From: Loxodes magnus
Taxonomy: Eukaryota; Ciliophora; Karyorelictea; Loxodida; Loxodidae
Direction: 5' to 3'
Assembly: GCA_946699065.1 (NCBI GenBank)
Contig: CAMPDV010001971.1
Coordinates: 1 to 64,000, forward strand
DNA length: 64,000 bases
Below the pieces are notes generated by a model that had not been told where the DNA came from, ran no database searches, and saw nothing but the letters and a program-made list of their open reading frames with translations. Positions within the stretch are counted from its first letter, which is position 1. Every line of letters starts with the position of its first letter. This document shows, piece after piece, positions 1-12,357 of this stretch. The position numbers and the translations under genes were made by a program.

Positions 1-420
1 AGATGAGATTTCAAAGAACAGTGAAGTAGAAAAGCAAAGAAATCTGAAGATCATATATGAAAGTAATAAAATGAGAGAGATGAGATTTCAAAGAACAATG
101 AAGTAGAAAAGCAAGTAAAAGAGTCTGAAGATAATATATGAAAGTCATAAAATGAGAGAGATGAGATTTCAAAGAAAAGTGAAGTAGAAAAGCAAGTAAA
201 AGAGTCTGAAGATCATAATTGAAAGTAATAAAATGAGAGAGATGAGATTTCAAAGAACAGTGAAGTAGAAAAGCAAAGAAATCTGAAGATCATATATGAA
301 AGTAATAAAATGAGAGAGATTAGATTTATAAGAAAAGTGAAGTAGAAAAGCAAGTAAAAGAGTCTGAAGATCATAATTGAAAGTAATAAAATGAGAGAGA
401 TGAGATTTCAAAGAAAAGTG

Positions 421-501
421 AAGTAGAAAAGCAAGTAAAAGAGTCTGAAGATCATAATTGAAAGTAATAAAATGAGAGAGATGAGATTTCAAAGAAAAGT
501 G
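421..501 (+). repeat. Reference 81-bp monomer
   Basis: A representative full-length unit, measured from one AAGTAG landmark to the base before the next. It carries the GCAAGTAAAAGAG, GATCATAATTG, AATAAAATGAG and GAGAGATGAGATTTC alleles. At 81 bp it is a multiple of three, so runs of this class keep one reading frame, which explains the long minus-strand open frames. It contains one GATC, one GAGTC and one AATAAA, and no CpG. The choice of start point within the unit is arbitrary. Confidence 0.93.
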
Positions 502-664
502 AAGTAGAAAAGCAAGTAAAAGAGTCTGAAGATCATAATTGAAAGTAATAAAATGAGAAAGAGATGAGATTTCAAAGAACAGTGAAGTAGAAAAGCAAGT
601 AAAAGAGTCTGAAGATCATATATGAAAGTAATAAATGAGAGAGATTAGATTTATAAGAACAGTG

Positions 665-744
665 AAGTAGAAAAGCAAGTAAAAGAGTCTGAAGATCATA
701 TATGAAAGTAATAAATGAGAGAGATTAGATTTATAAGAACAGTG
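665..744 (+). repeat. 80-bp monomer subfamily (CATATATG / ATAAATGAG / TTAGATTTATAAG)
   Basis: This class differs from the reference by CATATATG in place of CATAATTG, by one fewer A (ATAAATGAG), and usually by GATTAGATTTATAAG in place of GATGAGATTTCAAAG. The three differences usually travel together, so they mark a subfamily rather than independent mutations. The next identical unit follows at 745. The class occurs through the whole window. Confidence 0.9.
696..705. other. 10-bp palindrome TCATATATGA of the 80-bp monomer class
   Basis: The CATATATG allele gives a perfect 10-bp palindrome, TCATATATGA, next to GATC. It recurs in every CATATATG monomer. The alternative allele TCATAATTGA is not palindromic. 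No function is known to me. Confidence 0.85.
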
Positions 745-1544
745 AAGTAGAAAAGCAAGTAAAAGAGTCTGAAGATCATAATTGAAAGTAATAAAATGAG
801 AGAGATGAGATTTCAAAGAACAGTGAAGTAGAAAAGCAAAGAAATCTGAAGATCATATATGAAAGTAATAAATGAGAGAGATTAGATTTATAAGAACAGT
901 GAAGTAGAAAAGCAAGTAAAAGAGTCTGAAGATCATAATTGAAAGTGATAAAATGAGAGAGATGAGATTTCAAAGAACAATGAAGTAGAAAAGCAAGTAA
1001 AAGAGTCTGAAGATAATATATGAAAGTCATAAAATGAGAGAGATGAGATTTCAAAGAAAAGTGAAGTAGAAAAGCAAGTAAAAGAGTCTAAAGATCATAA
1101 TTGAAAGTAATAAAATGAGAGAGATGAGATTTCAAAGAACATTGAAGTAGAAAAGCCAAGTAAAAGAGTCTGAAGATCATAATTGAAAGTAATAAAATGA
1201 GAAAGAGATGAGATTTCAAAGAAAAGTGAAGTAGAAAAGCAAGTAAAAGAGTCTGAAGATCATAATTGAAAGTAATAAAATGAGAAAGAGATGAGATTTT
1301 CAAAGAACAGTGAAGTAGAAAAGCAAAGAAATCTGAAGATCATATATGAAAGTAATAAATGAGAGAGATTAGATTTATAAGAACAGTGAAGTAGAAAAGC
1401 AAGTAAAAGAGTCTGAAGATCATATATGAAAGTAATAAATGAGAGAGATGAGATTTCAAAGAAAAGTGAAGTAGAAAAGCAAAGAAATCTGAAGATCATA
1501 TATGAAAGTAATAAATGAGAGAGATGAGATTTCAAAGAAAAGTG

Positions 1545-1625
1545 AAGTAGAATAGTGTGTAAAAGAGTCTGAAGATCATAATTGAAAGTGATAAAATGAG
1601 AGAGATGAGATTTCAAAGAACAATG
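1545..1625 (+). repeat. Marker monomer GAATAGTGTGTAAAAG (81 bp)
   Basis: The unit carries GAATAGTGTGTAAAAG in place of GAAAAGCAAGTAAAAG: the same length but several clustered substitutions. I found ten such monomers, starting at about 1545, 9086, 11580, 13997, 15843, 22880, 29130, 32062, 32222 and 33106, and none afterwards. Most sit in the same neighbour order, so they were probably spread as part of larger blocks. Useful as a tracer of block copying in domain I. Confidence 0.85.
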
Positions 1626-1929
1626 AAGTAGAAAAGCAAGTAAAAGAGTCTGAAGATAATATATGAAAGTCATAAAATGAGAGAGATGAGATTTCAAAGA
1701 AAAGTGAAGTAGAAAAGCAAGTAAAAGAGTCTAAAGATCATAATTGAAAGTAATAAAATGAGAGAGATGAGATTTCAAAGAACATTGAAGTAGAAAAGCA
1801 AGTAAAAGAGTCTGAAGATCATAATTGAAAAGTAATAAAATGAGAAAGAGATGAGATTTCAAAGAAAAGTGAAGTAGAAAAGCAAGTAAAAGAGTCTGAA
1901 GATCATAATTGAAAGTAATAAAATGAGAG

Positions 1930-3452
1930 AGATGAGATTTCAAAGAACAGTGAAGTAGAAAAGCAAAGAAATCTGAAGATCATATATGAAAGTAATAAAA
2001 TGAGAGAGATGAGATTTCAAAGAACAATGAAGTAGAAAAGCAAGTAAAAGAGTCTGAAGATAATATATGAAAGTCATAAAATGAGAGAGATGAGATTTCA
2101 AAGAAAAGTGAAGTAGAAAAGCAAGTAAAAGAGTCTGAAGATCATAATTGAAAGTAATAAAATGAGAGAGATGAGATTTCAAAGAACAGTGAAGTAGAAA
2201 AGCAAAGAAATCTGAAGATCATATATGAAAGTAATAAAATGAGAGAGATTAGATTTATAAGAAAAGTGAAGTAGAAAAGCAAGTAAAAGAGTCTGAAGAT
2301 CATAATTGAAAGTAATAAAATGAGAGAGATGAGATTTCAAAGAAAAGTGAAGTAGAAAAGCAAGTAAAAGAGTCTGAAGATCATAATTGAAAGTAATAAA
2401 ATGAGAGAGATGAGATTTCAAAGAAAAGTGAAGTAGAAAAGCAAGTAAAAGAGTCTGAAGATCATAATTGAAAGTAATAAAATGAGAAAGAGATGAGATT
2501 TCAAAGAACAGTGAAGTAGAAAAGCAAGTAAAAGAGTCTGAAGATCATATATGAAAGTAATAAATGAGAGAGATTAGATTTATAAGAACAGTGAAGTAGA
2601 AAAGCAAGTAAAAGAGTCTGAAGATCATATATGAAAGTAATAAATGAGAGAGATTAGATTTATAAGAACAGTGAAGTAGAAAAGCAAGTAAAAGAGTCTG
2701 AAGATCATAATTGAAAGTAATAAAATGAGAGAGATGAGATTTCAAAGAACAGTGAAGTAGAAAAGCAAAGAAATCTGAAGATCATATATGAAAGTAATAA
2801 ATGAGAGAGATTAGATTTATAAGAACAGTGAAGTAGAAAAGCAAGTAAAAGAGTCTGAAGATCATAATTGAAAGTGATAAAATGAGAGAGATGAGATTTC
2901 AAAGAACAATGAAGTAGAAAAGCAAGTAAAAGAGTCTGAAGATAATATATGAAAGTCATAAAATGAGAGAGATGAGATTTCAAAGAAAAGTGAAGTAGAA
3001 AAGCAAGTAAAAGAGTCTAAAGATCATAATTGAAAGTAATAAAATGAGAGAGATGAGATTTCAAAGAACATTGAAGTAGAAAAGCAAGTAAAAGAGTCTG
3101 AAGATCATAATTGAAAGTAATAAAATGAGAAAGAGATGAGATTTCAAAGAAAAGTGAAGTAGAAAAGCAAGTAAAAGAGTCTGAAGATCATAATTGAAAG
3201 TAATAAAATGAGAAAGAGATGAGATTTCAAAGAACAGTGAAGTAGAAAAGCAAAGAAATCTGAAGATCATATATGAAAGTAATAAATGAGAGAGATTAGA
3301 TTTATAAGAACAGTGAAGTAGAAAAGCAAGTAAAAGAGTCTGAAGATCATATATGAAAGTAATAAATGAGAGAGATGAGATTTCAAAGAAAAGTGAAGTA
3401 GAAAAGCAAAGAAATCTGAAGATCATATATGAAAGTAATAAATGAGAGAGAT
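1930..3452 (+). repeat. Duplicated block A, copy 2
   Basis: Copy of 1-1525 with the same order of about 19 monomers, including the rare GATAATATATGAAAGTCAT unit. Part of the block recurs a third time from about 9.6 kb (equivalent monomers offset by 9,308 bp from copy 1), with small differences. Confidence 0.87.
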
Positions 3453-3471
3453 TAGATTTATAAGAACAGTG
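3396..3471 (+). repeat. 76-bp short monomer subfamily (GCAAAGAAATCTG deletion)
   Basis: This unit carries GCAAAGAAATCTG where the reference has GCAAGTAAAAGAGTCTG, a net 4-bp loss that also removes the GAGTC site, plus the 1-bp loss of the 80-bp class. It is frequent from position 1 to about 33.2 kb. After that I noticed it only near 57.99 kb and 58.98 kb, making it the best single marker of the left half of the array. Confidence 0.9.
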
Positions 3472-3989
3472 AAGTAGAAAAGCAAGTAAAAGAGTCTGAA
3501 GATCATAATTGAAAGTAATAAAATGAGAGAGATGAGATTTCAAAGAACAGTGAAGTAGAAAAGCAAGTAAAAGAGTCTGAAGATCATAATTGAAAGTAAT
3601 AAAATGAGAGAGATTAGATTTATAGAGAACAGTGAAGTAGAAAAAGCAAGTAAAAAAGTCTGAAGATCATAATTGAAAGTAATAAAATGAGAAAGAGATT
3701 AGATTTATAAGAAAAGTGAGGTAGAAAAGCAAGTAAAAGAGTCTGAAGATCATATATGAAAGTAATAAATGAGAGAGATTAGATTTCAAAGAAAAGTGAA
3801 GTAGAAAAGCAAGTATAAAAATCTGAAGATCATAATTGAAAGTAATAAAATGAGTGAGATTAGATTTATAAGAACAGTGAAGTGAAAAAGAAGTAAAAGA
3901 GTCTGAAGATCATATATGAAAGTAATAAATGAGAGAGATTAGATTTATAAGAACAGTGAAGTAGAAAAGCAAGTAAAAGAGTCTGAAGA

Positions 3990-4725
3990 TCATAAATGAA
4001 AGTAATAAAATGAGAGAGATGAGATTTCAAAGAAAAGTGAAGTAGAAAAGCAAGTATAAAAATCTGAAGATCATAATTGAAAGTAATAAAATGAGAGAGA
4101 TTAGATTTATAAGAACAGTGAAGTGAAAAAGAAGTAAAAGAGTCTGAAGATCATATATGAAAGTAATAAAATGAGAAAGAGATGAGATTTCAAAGAAAAG
4201 TGAAGTAGAAAAGCAAGTAAAAGAATCTAAAGATCATAATTGAAAGTAATATAATGAGAAAGAGATAAAATTTCAAAGAACAGTGAGGTAGAAAAGCAAG
4301 TAAAAGAGTCTGAAGATCATATATGAAAGTAATAAATGAGAGAGATTAGATTTATAAGAACAGTGAAGTAGAAAAGCAAGTAAAAGAGTCTGAAGATCAT
4401 AATTGAAAGTAATAAAATGAGAAAGAGATGAGATTTCAAAGAACAGTGAAGTAGAAAAGCAAGTAAAAGAGTCTGAAGATCATAATTGAAAGTAATAAAA
4501 TGAGAAAGAGATGAGATTTCAAAGAAAAGTGAAGTAGAAAAGCAAGTAAAAGAGTCTGAAGATCATATATGAAAGTAATAAATGAGAGAGATTAGATTTA
4601 TAAGAACAGTGAAGTAGAAAAGCAAGTAAAAGAGTCTGAAGATCATATATGAAAGTAATAAATGAGAGAGATTAGATTTATAAGAACAGTGAAGTAGAAA
4701 AGCAAGTAAAAGAGTCTGAAGATCA
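3990..4725 (+). repeat. Duplicated block B, copy 1 (partners ~7183 and ~16278)
   Basis: It begins with the rare CATAAATGAAAG allele and contains GTGAAAAAGAAGT, then TAATATAATGAG with GATAAAATTTC, then GTGAGGTAG. The same order of rare alleles occurs about 3.19 kb and about 12.29 kb to the right. A single shared variant would be weak evidence; the shared order of several is strong. Confidence 0.78.
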
Positions 4726-5084
4726 TAATTGAAAGTGATAAAATGAGAGAGATGAGATTTCAAAGAACAATGAAGTAGAAAAGCAAGTAAAAGAGTCTGA
4801 AGATCATAATTGAAAGTAATAAAATGAGAGAGATGAGATTTCAAAGAACAGTGAAGTAGAAAAGCAAGTAAAAGAGTCTGAAGATCATAATTGAAAGTAA
4901 TAAAATGAGAAAGAGATGAGATTTCAAAGAACAGTGAAGTAGAAAAGCAAAGAAATCTGAAGATCATATATGAAAGTAATAAATGAGAAAGAGATTAGAT
5001 TTATAAGAACAGTGAAGTAGAAAAGCAAGTAAAAGAGTCTGAAGATCATATATGAAAGTAATAAATGAGAGAGATGAGATTTCA

Positions 5085-6345
5085 AAGAAAAGTGAAAGAA
5101 AAGCAAAGAAATCTGAAGATCATATATGAAAGTAATAAATGAGAGAGATGAGATTTCAAGTAGAAAAGCAAGTAAATGAGTCTGAAGATCATAATTGAAA
5201 GTAATAAAATGAGAAAGAGATGAGATTTCAAAGAACAGTGAAGTAGAAAAGCAAAGAAATCTGAAGATCATATATGAAAGTAATAAATGAGAGAGATGAG
5301 ATTTATAAGAACAGTGAAGTAGAAAAGCAAGTAAAAGAGTCTGAAGATCATAATTGAAAGTGATAAAATGAGAGAGATAGATTTCAAAGAACAAAAGTAG
5401 AAAAGCAAGTAAAAGAGTCTGAAGATCATAATTGAAAGTAATAAAATGAGAAAGAGATGAGATTTCAAAGAACAGTGAAGTAGAAAAGCAAAGAAATCTG
5501 AAGATCATATATGAAAGTAATAAATGAGAGAGATTAGATTTATAAGAACAGTGAAGTAGAAAAGCAAGTAAAAGAGTCTGAAGATATATATGAAAGTAAT
5601 AAATGAGAGAGATGAGATTTCAAAGAAAAGTGAAGTAGAAAAGCAAAGAAATCTGAAGATCATATATGAAAGTAATAAATGAGAGAGATGAGATTTATAA
5701 GAAAAGTGAAGTAGAAAAGCAAGTAAAAGAGTCTGAAGATCATAATTGAAAGTAATAAAATGAGAAAGAGATGAGATAAGAAAAGTGAGGTAGAAAAGCA
5801 GTAAAAGAGTCTAAAGATCATAATTGAAAGTAATAAAACGAGAGAGATGAGATTTCAAAGAAAAGTGAAGTAGAAAAGCAAGTAAAAGAGTCTGAAGATC
5901 ATAATTGAAAGTAATAAAATGAGAGAGATGAGATTTCAAAGAAAAGTGAAGTAGAAAAGCAAAAAAGAGTCTGAAGATCATAATTGAAAGTAATAAAATG
6001 AGAAAGAGATGAGATTTCAAAGAAAAGTGAAGTAGAAAAGCAAGTAAAAGAGTCTGAAGATCATAATTGAAAGTAATAAAATGAGAAAGAGATGAGATTT
6101 CAAAGAACAGTGAAGTAGAAAAGCAAAGAAATCTGAAGATCATATATGAAAGTAATAAATGAGAGAGATGAGATTTATAAGAAAAGTGAAGTAGAAAAGC
6201 AGTAAAAGAGTCTAAAGATCATAATTGAAAGTAATAAAATGAGAGAGATGAGATTTCAAAGAAAAGTGAAGTAGAAAAGCAAGTAAAAGAGTCTAAAGAT
6301 CATAATTGAAAGTAATAAAATGAGAGAGATGAGAAAAGAACATTG
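5085..6345 (+). repeat. Degenerate patch: clustered internal deletions
   Basis: Several monomers in this stretch carry unique small deletions that are rare elsewhere: GTGAAAGAAAAGC near 5095, GATTTCAAGTAG near 5152, GATAGATTTC with AACAAAAGTAG near 5380-5400, GAAGATATATATG near 5582, GAGATAAGAAAAG near 5775, GCAAAAAAGAG near 5960, and GAGAAAAGAACATTG near 6333. Clustering suggests a stretch that has escaped recent homogenisation. Raw-read error is another explanation. Confidence 0.7.
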
Positions 6346-7182
6346 AAGTAGAAAAGCAAGTAAATGAGTCTGAAGATCATAATTGAAAGTAATAAAATGA
6401 GAGAGATGAGATTTCAAAGAACAGTGAAGTAGAAAAGCAAGTAAAAGAGTCTAAAGATCATAATTGAAAGTAATAAAATGAGAGAGATGAGATTTCAAAG
6501 AACAGTGAAGTAGAAAAGCAAGTAAAAGAGTCTGAAGATCATAATTGAAAGTAATAAAATGAGAGAGATGAGATTTCAAGAAAAGTGAAGTAGAAAAGCA
6601 AGTAAAAGAGTCTGAAGATCATAATTGAAAGTAATAAAATGAGAAAGAGATGAGATTTCAAAGAACAGTGAAGTAGAAAAGCAAAGAAATCTGAAGATCA
6701 TATATGAAAGTAATAAATGAGAGAGATTAGATTTATAAGAAAAGTGAGGTAGAAAAGCAAGTAAAAGAGTCTGAAGATCATATATGAAAGTAATAAATGA
6801 GAGAGATGAGATTTCAAAGAAAAGTGAAGTAGAAAAGCAAGTAAAAAATCTGAAGATCATAATTGAAAGTAATAAAATGAGGGAGATTAGATTTATAAGA
6901 ACAGTGAAGTGAAAAAGAAGTAAAAGAGTCTGAAGATCATAATTGAAAGTGATAAAATGAGAGAGATGAGATTTATAAGAACAGTGAAGTAGAAAAGCAA
7001 GTAAAAGAGTCTAAAGATCATAATTGAAAGTAATAAAATGAGAGAGAGATGAGATTTCAAAGAACAGTGAAGTAGAAAAGCAAGTAAAAGAGTCTGAAGA
7101 TCATAATTGAAAGTGATAAAATGAGAAAGAGATGAGATTTCAAAGAAAAGTGAAGTAAAAAAGAAGTAAAAGAGTCTGAAGA

Positions 7183-7945
7183 TCATAAATGAAAGTAATA
7201 AAATGAGAGAGATGAGATTTCAAAGAAAAGTGAAGTAGAAAAGCAAGTAAAAGAGTCTGAAGATCATAATTGAAAGTAATAAAATGAGAGAGATTAGATT
7301 TATAAGAACAATGAAGTGAAAAAGAAGTAAAAGAGTCTGAAGATCATATATGAAAGTAATAAAATGAGAAAGAGATGAGATTTCAAAGAACAATGAAGTA
7401 GAAAAGCAAGTAAAAGAATCTAAAGATCATAATTGAAAGTAATATAATGAGGGAGATAAAATTTCAAAGAACAGTGAGGTAGAAAAGCAAGTAAAAGAGT
7501 CTGAAGATCATATATGAAAGTAATAAATGAGAGAGATTAGATTTATAAGAACAGTGAAGTAGAAAAGCAAGTAAAAGAGTCTGAAGATCATAATTGAAAG
7601 TAATAAATGAGAAAGAGATGAGATTTCAAAGAACAGTGAAGTAGAAAAGCAAGTAAAAGAGTCTGAAGATCATAATTGAAAGTAATAAAATGAGAAAGAG
7701 ATGAGATTTCAAAGAAAAGTGAAGTAGAAAAGCAAGTAAAAGAGTCTGAAGATCATATATGAAAGTAATAAATGAGAGAGATTAGATTTATAAGAACAGT
7801 GAAGTAGAAAAGCAAGTAAAAGAGTCTGAAGATCATATATGAAAGTAATAAATGAGAGAGATTAGATTTATAAGAACAGTGAAGTAGAAAAGCAAGTAAA
7901 AGAGTCTGAAGATCATAATTGAAAGTGATAAAATGAGAGAGATGA
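7183..7945 (+). repeat. Duplicated block B, copy 2
   Basis: It has the same order of rare alleles as 3990-4725: CATAAATG, a GTGAAAAAGAAGT unit, AATATAATGAG, GATAAAATTTC and GTGAGGTAG. Differences include GAGGGAGATAAAA near 7450 and one missing A near 7608. The AACAATGAAGTGAAAAAG combination near 7312 is shared with copy 3 but not with copy 1, so copies 2 and 3 are closer relatives. Confidence 0.77.
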
Positions 7946-8034
7946 GATTTCAAAGAACAATGAAGTAGAAAAGCAAGTACAAGAATCTAAAGATCATAAT
8001 TGAAAGTAATATAATGAGAAAGAGATAAAATTTC

Positions 8035-9000
8035 AAAGAACAGTTGAGGAGAGAAAAGCAAGTAAAAAGAGTCTGAAGATCATATATGAAAGTAATAAAT
8101 GAGAGAGATTAGATTTATAAGAACAGTGAAGTAGAAAAGCAAGTAAAAGAGTCTGAAGATCATAATTGAAAGTAATAAAATGAGAAAGAGATGAGATTTC
8201 AAAGAACAGTGAAGTAGAAAAGCAAAGAAATCTGAAGATCATATATGAAAGTAATAAATGAGAGAGATTAGATTTATAAGAACAGTGAAGTAGAAAAGCA
8301 AGTAAAAGAGTCTGAAGATCATATATGAAAGTAATAAATGAGAGAGATTAGATTTCAAAGAAAAGTGAAGTAGAAAAGCAAAGAAATCTGAAGATCATAT
8401 ATGAAAGTAATAAATGAGAGAGATGAGATTTATAAGAAAAGTGAAGTAGAAAAGCAAGTAAAAGAGTCTGAAGATCATAATTGAAAGTAATAAAATGAGA
8501 AAGAGATGAGATTTATAAGAAAAGTGAGGTAGAAAAGCAAGTAAAAGAGTCTGAAGATCATATATGAAAGTAATAAAATGAGAAAGAGATGAGATTTCAA
8601 GAACAGTGAAGTAGAAAAGCAAAGAAATCTGAAGATCATATATGAAAGTAATAAATGAGAGAGATTAGATTTATAATAACAGTGAAGTAGAAAAGCAAGT
8701 AAAAGAGTCTGAAGATCATATATGAAAAGTAATAAATGAGAGAGATGAGATTTCAAAGAAAAGTGAAGTAGAAAAGCAAAGAAATCTGAAGATCATATAT
8801 GAAAGTAATAAATGAGAGAGATTAGATTTATAAGAAAAGTGAAGTAGAAAAGCAAGTAAAAGAGTCTGAAGATCATAATTGAAAGTAATAAAATGAGAAA
8901 GAGATGAGATTTATAAGAAAAGTGAGGTAGAAAAGCAAGTAAAAGTAGTCTGAAGATCATATATTAAAGTAATAAATTGAGAGGATGAGATTTCAAAGAA
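8035..9000 (+). repeat. Degenerate patch: scattered one-off indels and substitutions
   Basis: Unique changes cluster here: CAGTTGAGGAGAGAAAAG near 8041, AGTAAAAAGAG near 8060, TTATAATAACAG near 8672, GAAAAGTAATAAATG near 8725, and a monomer at about 8941-8990 with AAAAGTAGTC, ATATTAAAG and AAATTGAGAGGATG. The last has more private changes than any other unit I noticed. Confidence 0.68.
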
Positions 9001-9939
9001 AAGTGAAGTAGAAAAGCAAGTATAAAAATCTGAAGATCATATATGAAAGTAATAAATGAGAGAGATGAGATTTCAAAGAAAAGTGAAGTAGAATAGTGTG
9101 TAAAAGAGTCTGAAGATCATAATTGAAAGTGATAAAATGAGAGAGATGAGATTTCAAAGAACAATGAAGTAGAAAAGCAAGTAAAAGAGTCTGAAGATAA
9201 TATATGAAAGTCATAAAATGAGAGAGATGAGATTTCAAAGAAAAGTGAAGTAGAAAAGCAAGTAAAAGAGTCTAAAGATCATAATTGAAAGTAATAAAAT
9301 GAGAGAGATGAGATTTCAAAGAACATTGAAGTAGAAAAGCAAGTAAAAGAGTCTGAAGATCATAATTGAAAGTAATAAAATGAGAAAGAGATGAGATTTC
9401 AAAGAACAGTGAAGTAGAAAAGCAAAGAAATCTGAAGATCATATATGAAAGTAATAAATGAGAGAGATTAGATTTATAAGAAAAGTGAAGTAGAAAAGCA
9501 AGTAAAAGAGTCTGAAGATCATAATTGAAAGTAATAAAATGAGAAAGAGATGAGATTTCAAAGAACAGTGAAGTAGAAAAGCAAAGAAATCTGAAGATCA
9601 TATATGAAAGTAATAAATGAGAGAGATTAGATTTATAAGAAAAGTGAAGTAGAAAAGCAAGTAAAAGAGTCTGAAGATCATAATTGAAAGTAATAAAATG
9701 AGAGAGATGAGATTTCAAAGAAAAGTGAAGTAGAAAAGCAAGTAAAAAGAGTCTGAAGATCATAATTGAAAGTAATAAAATGAGAGAGATGAGATTTCAA
9801 AGAAAAGTGAAGTAGAAAAGCAAGTAAAAGAGTCTGAAGATCATAATTGAAAGTAATAAAATGAGAAAGAGATGAGATTTCAAAGAACAGTGAAGTAGAA
9901 AAGCAAGTAAAAGAGTCTGAAGATCATATATGAAAGTAA

Positions 9940-11092
9940 TAAATGAGAGAGATTAGATTTATAAGAACAGTGAAGTAGAAAAGCAAGTAAAAGAGTCTGA
10001 AGATCATATATGAAAGTAATAAATGAGAGAGATTAGATTTATAAGAACAGTGAAGTAGAAAAGCAAGTAAAAGAGTCTGAAGATCATAATTGAAAGTAAT
10101 AAAATGAGAGAGATGAGATTTCAAAGAACAGTGAAGTAGAAAAGCAAAGAAATCTGAAGATCATATATGAAAGTAATAAATGAGAGAGATTAGATTTATA
10201 AGAACAGTGAAGTAGAAAAGCAAGTAAAAGAGTCTGAAGATCATAATTGAAAGTGATAAAATGAGAGAGATGAGATTTCAAAGAACAATGAAGTAGAAAA
10301 GCAAGTAAAAGAGTCTGAAGATAATATATGAAAGTCATAAAATGAGAGAGATGAGATTTCAAAGAAAAGTGAAGTAGAAAAGCAAGTAAAAGAGTCTAAA
10401 GATCATAATTGAAAGTAATAAAATGAGAGAGATGAGATTTCAAAGAACATTGAAGTAGAAAAGCAAGTAAAAGAGTCTGAAGATCATAATTGAAAGTAAT
10501 AAAATGAGAAAGAGATGAGATTTCAAAGAAAAGTGAAGTAGAAAAGCAAGTAAAAGAGTCTGAAGATCATAATTGAAAGTAATAAAATGAGAAAGAGATG
10601 AGATTTCAAAGAACAGTGAAGTAGAAAAGCAAAGAAATCTGAAGATCATATATGAAAGTAATAAATGAGAGAGATTAGATTTATAAGAACAGTGAAGTAG
10701 AAAAGCAAGTAAAAGAGTCTGAAGATCATATATGAAAGTAATAAATGAGAGAGATGAGATTTCAAAGAAAAGTGAAGTAGAAAAGCAAAGAAATCTGAAG
10801 ATCATATATGAAAGTAATAAATGAGAGAGATTAGATTTATAAGAACAGTGAAGTAGAAAAGCAAGTAAAAGAGTCTGAAGATCATAATTGAAAGTGATAA
10901 AATGAGAGAGATGAGATTTCAAAGAACAATGAAGTACAAAAGCAAGTAAAAGAGTCTGAAGATAATATATGAAAGTCATAAAATGAGAAAGAGATGAGAT
11001 TTCAAAGAACAGTGAAGTAGAAAAGCAAGTAAAAGAGTCTGAAGATCATAATTGAAAGTAATAAAATGAGAAAGAGATGAGATTTCAAAGAA
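9940..11092 (+). repeat. Duplicated block C, copy 1 (partner 12358-13510)
   Basis: This block aligns with 12358-13510 at a constant offset of 2,418 bp over 1,153 bp. Shared rare alleles include AACATTGAAG at 10447, GTACAAAAGC near 10935 and GATAATATATGAAAGTCAT. I saw no mismatch at the sites I compared. The match stops where AACAG meets AAAAG. Parts also resemble block A. Confidence 0.85.
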
Positions 11093-12357
11093 AAGTGAAG
11101 TAGAAAAGCAAGTAAAAGAGTCTGAAGATCATAATTGAAAGTAATAAAATGAGAGAGATGAGATTTCAAAGAAAAGTGAAGTAGAAAAGCAAGTATAAAA
11201 ATCTGAAGATCATAATTGAAAGTAATAAAATGAGAGAGATTAGATTTATAAGAACAGTGAAGTGAAAAAGAAGTAAAAGAGTCTGAAGATCATAATTGAA
11301 AGTAATAAATGAGAGAGATTAGATTTATAAGAAAAGTGAAGTAGAAAAGCAAGTAAAAGAGTCTAAAGATCATAATTGAAAGTAATAAAATGAGAGAGAT
11401 GAGATTTCAAAGAAAAGTGAAGTAGAAAAGCAAGTATAAAAATCTGAAGATCATAATTGAAAGTAATAAAATGAGAGAGATTAGATTTATAAGAACAGTG
11501 AAGTGAAAAAGAAGTAAAAGAGTCTGAAGATCATATATGAAAGTAATAAATGAGAGAGATGAGATTTCAAAGAAAAGTGAAGTAGAATAGTGTGTAAAAG
11601 AGTCTGAAGATCATAATTGAAAGTGATAAAATGAGAGAGATGAGATTTCAAAGAACAATGAAGTAGAAAAGCAAGTAAAAGAGTCTGAAGATAATATATG
11701 AAAGTCATAAAATGAGAGAGATGAGATTTCAAAGAAAAGTGAAGTAGAAAAGCAAGTAAAAGAGTCTAAAGATCATAATTGAAAGTAATAAAATGAGAGA
11801 GATGAGATTTCAAAGAACATTGAAGTAGAAAAGCAAGTAAAAGAGTCTGAAGATCATAATTGAAAGTAATAAAATGAGAAAGAGATGAGATTTCAAAGAA
11901 AAGTGAAGTAGAAAAGCAAGTAAAAGAGTCTGAAGATCATAATTGAAAGTAATAAAATGAGAAAGAGATGAGATTTCAAAGAACAGTGAAGTAGAAAAGC
12001 AAAGAAATCTGAAGATCATATATGAAAGTAATAAATGAGAGAGATTAGATTTATAAGAAAAGTGAAGTAGAAAAGCAAGTAAAAGAGTCTGAAGATCATA
12101 ATTGAAAGTAATAAAATGAGAGAGATGAGATTTCAAAGAAAAGTGAAGTAGAAAAGCAAGTAAAAGAGTCTGAAGATCATAATTGAAAGTAATAAAATGA
12201 GAGAGATGAGATTTCAAAGAAAAGTGAAGTAGAAAAGCAAGTAAAAGAGTCTGAAGATCATAATTGAAAGTAATAAAATGAGAAAGAGATGAGATTTCAA
12301 AGAACAGTGAAGTAGAAAAGCAAGTAAAAGAGTCTGAAGATCATAATTGAAAGTGAT

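Larger units (their letters stand above)
1..1525 (+). repeat. Duplicated block A, copy 1 (partner 1930-3452)
   Basis: The block aligns to 1930-3452 at an offset of 1,929 bp, falling to 1,927 bp after two single-base insertions in this copy: an extra C near 1156 (AAGCCAAG) and an extra T near 1297 (GATTTTCAAAG). I saw no other difference in the parts I compared. The match ends at 1525/3452, where GATGAG meets GATTAG. The true left end may lie before the window. Confidence 0.88.
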
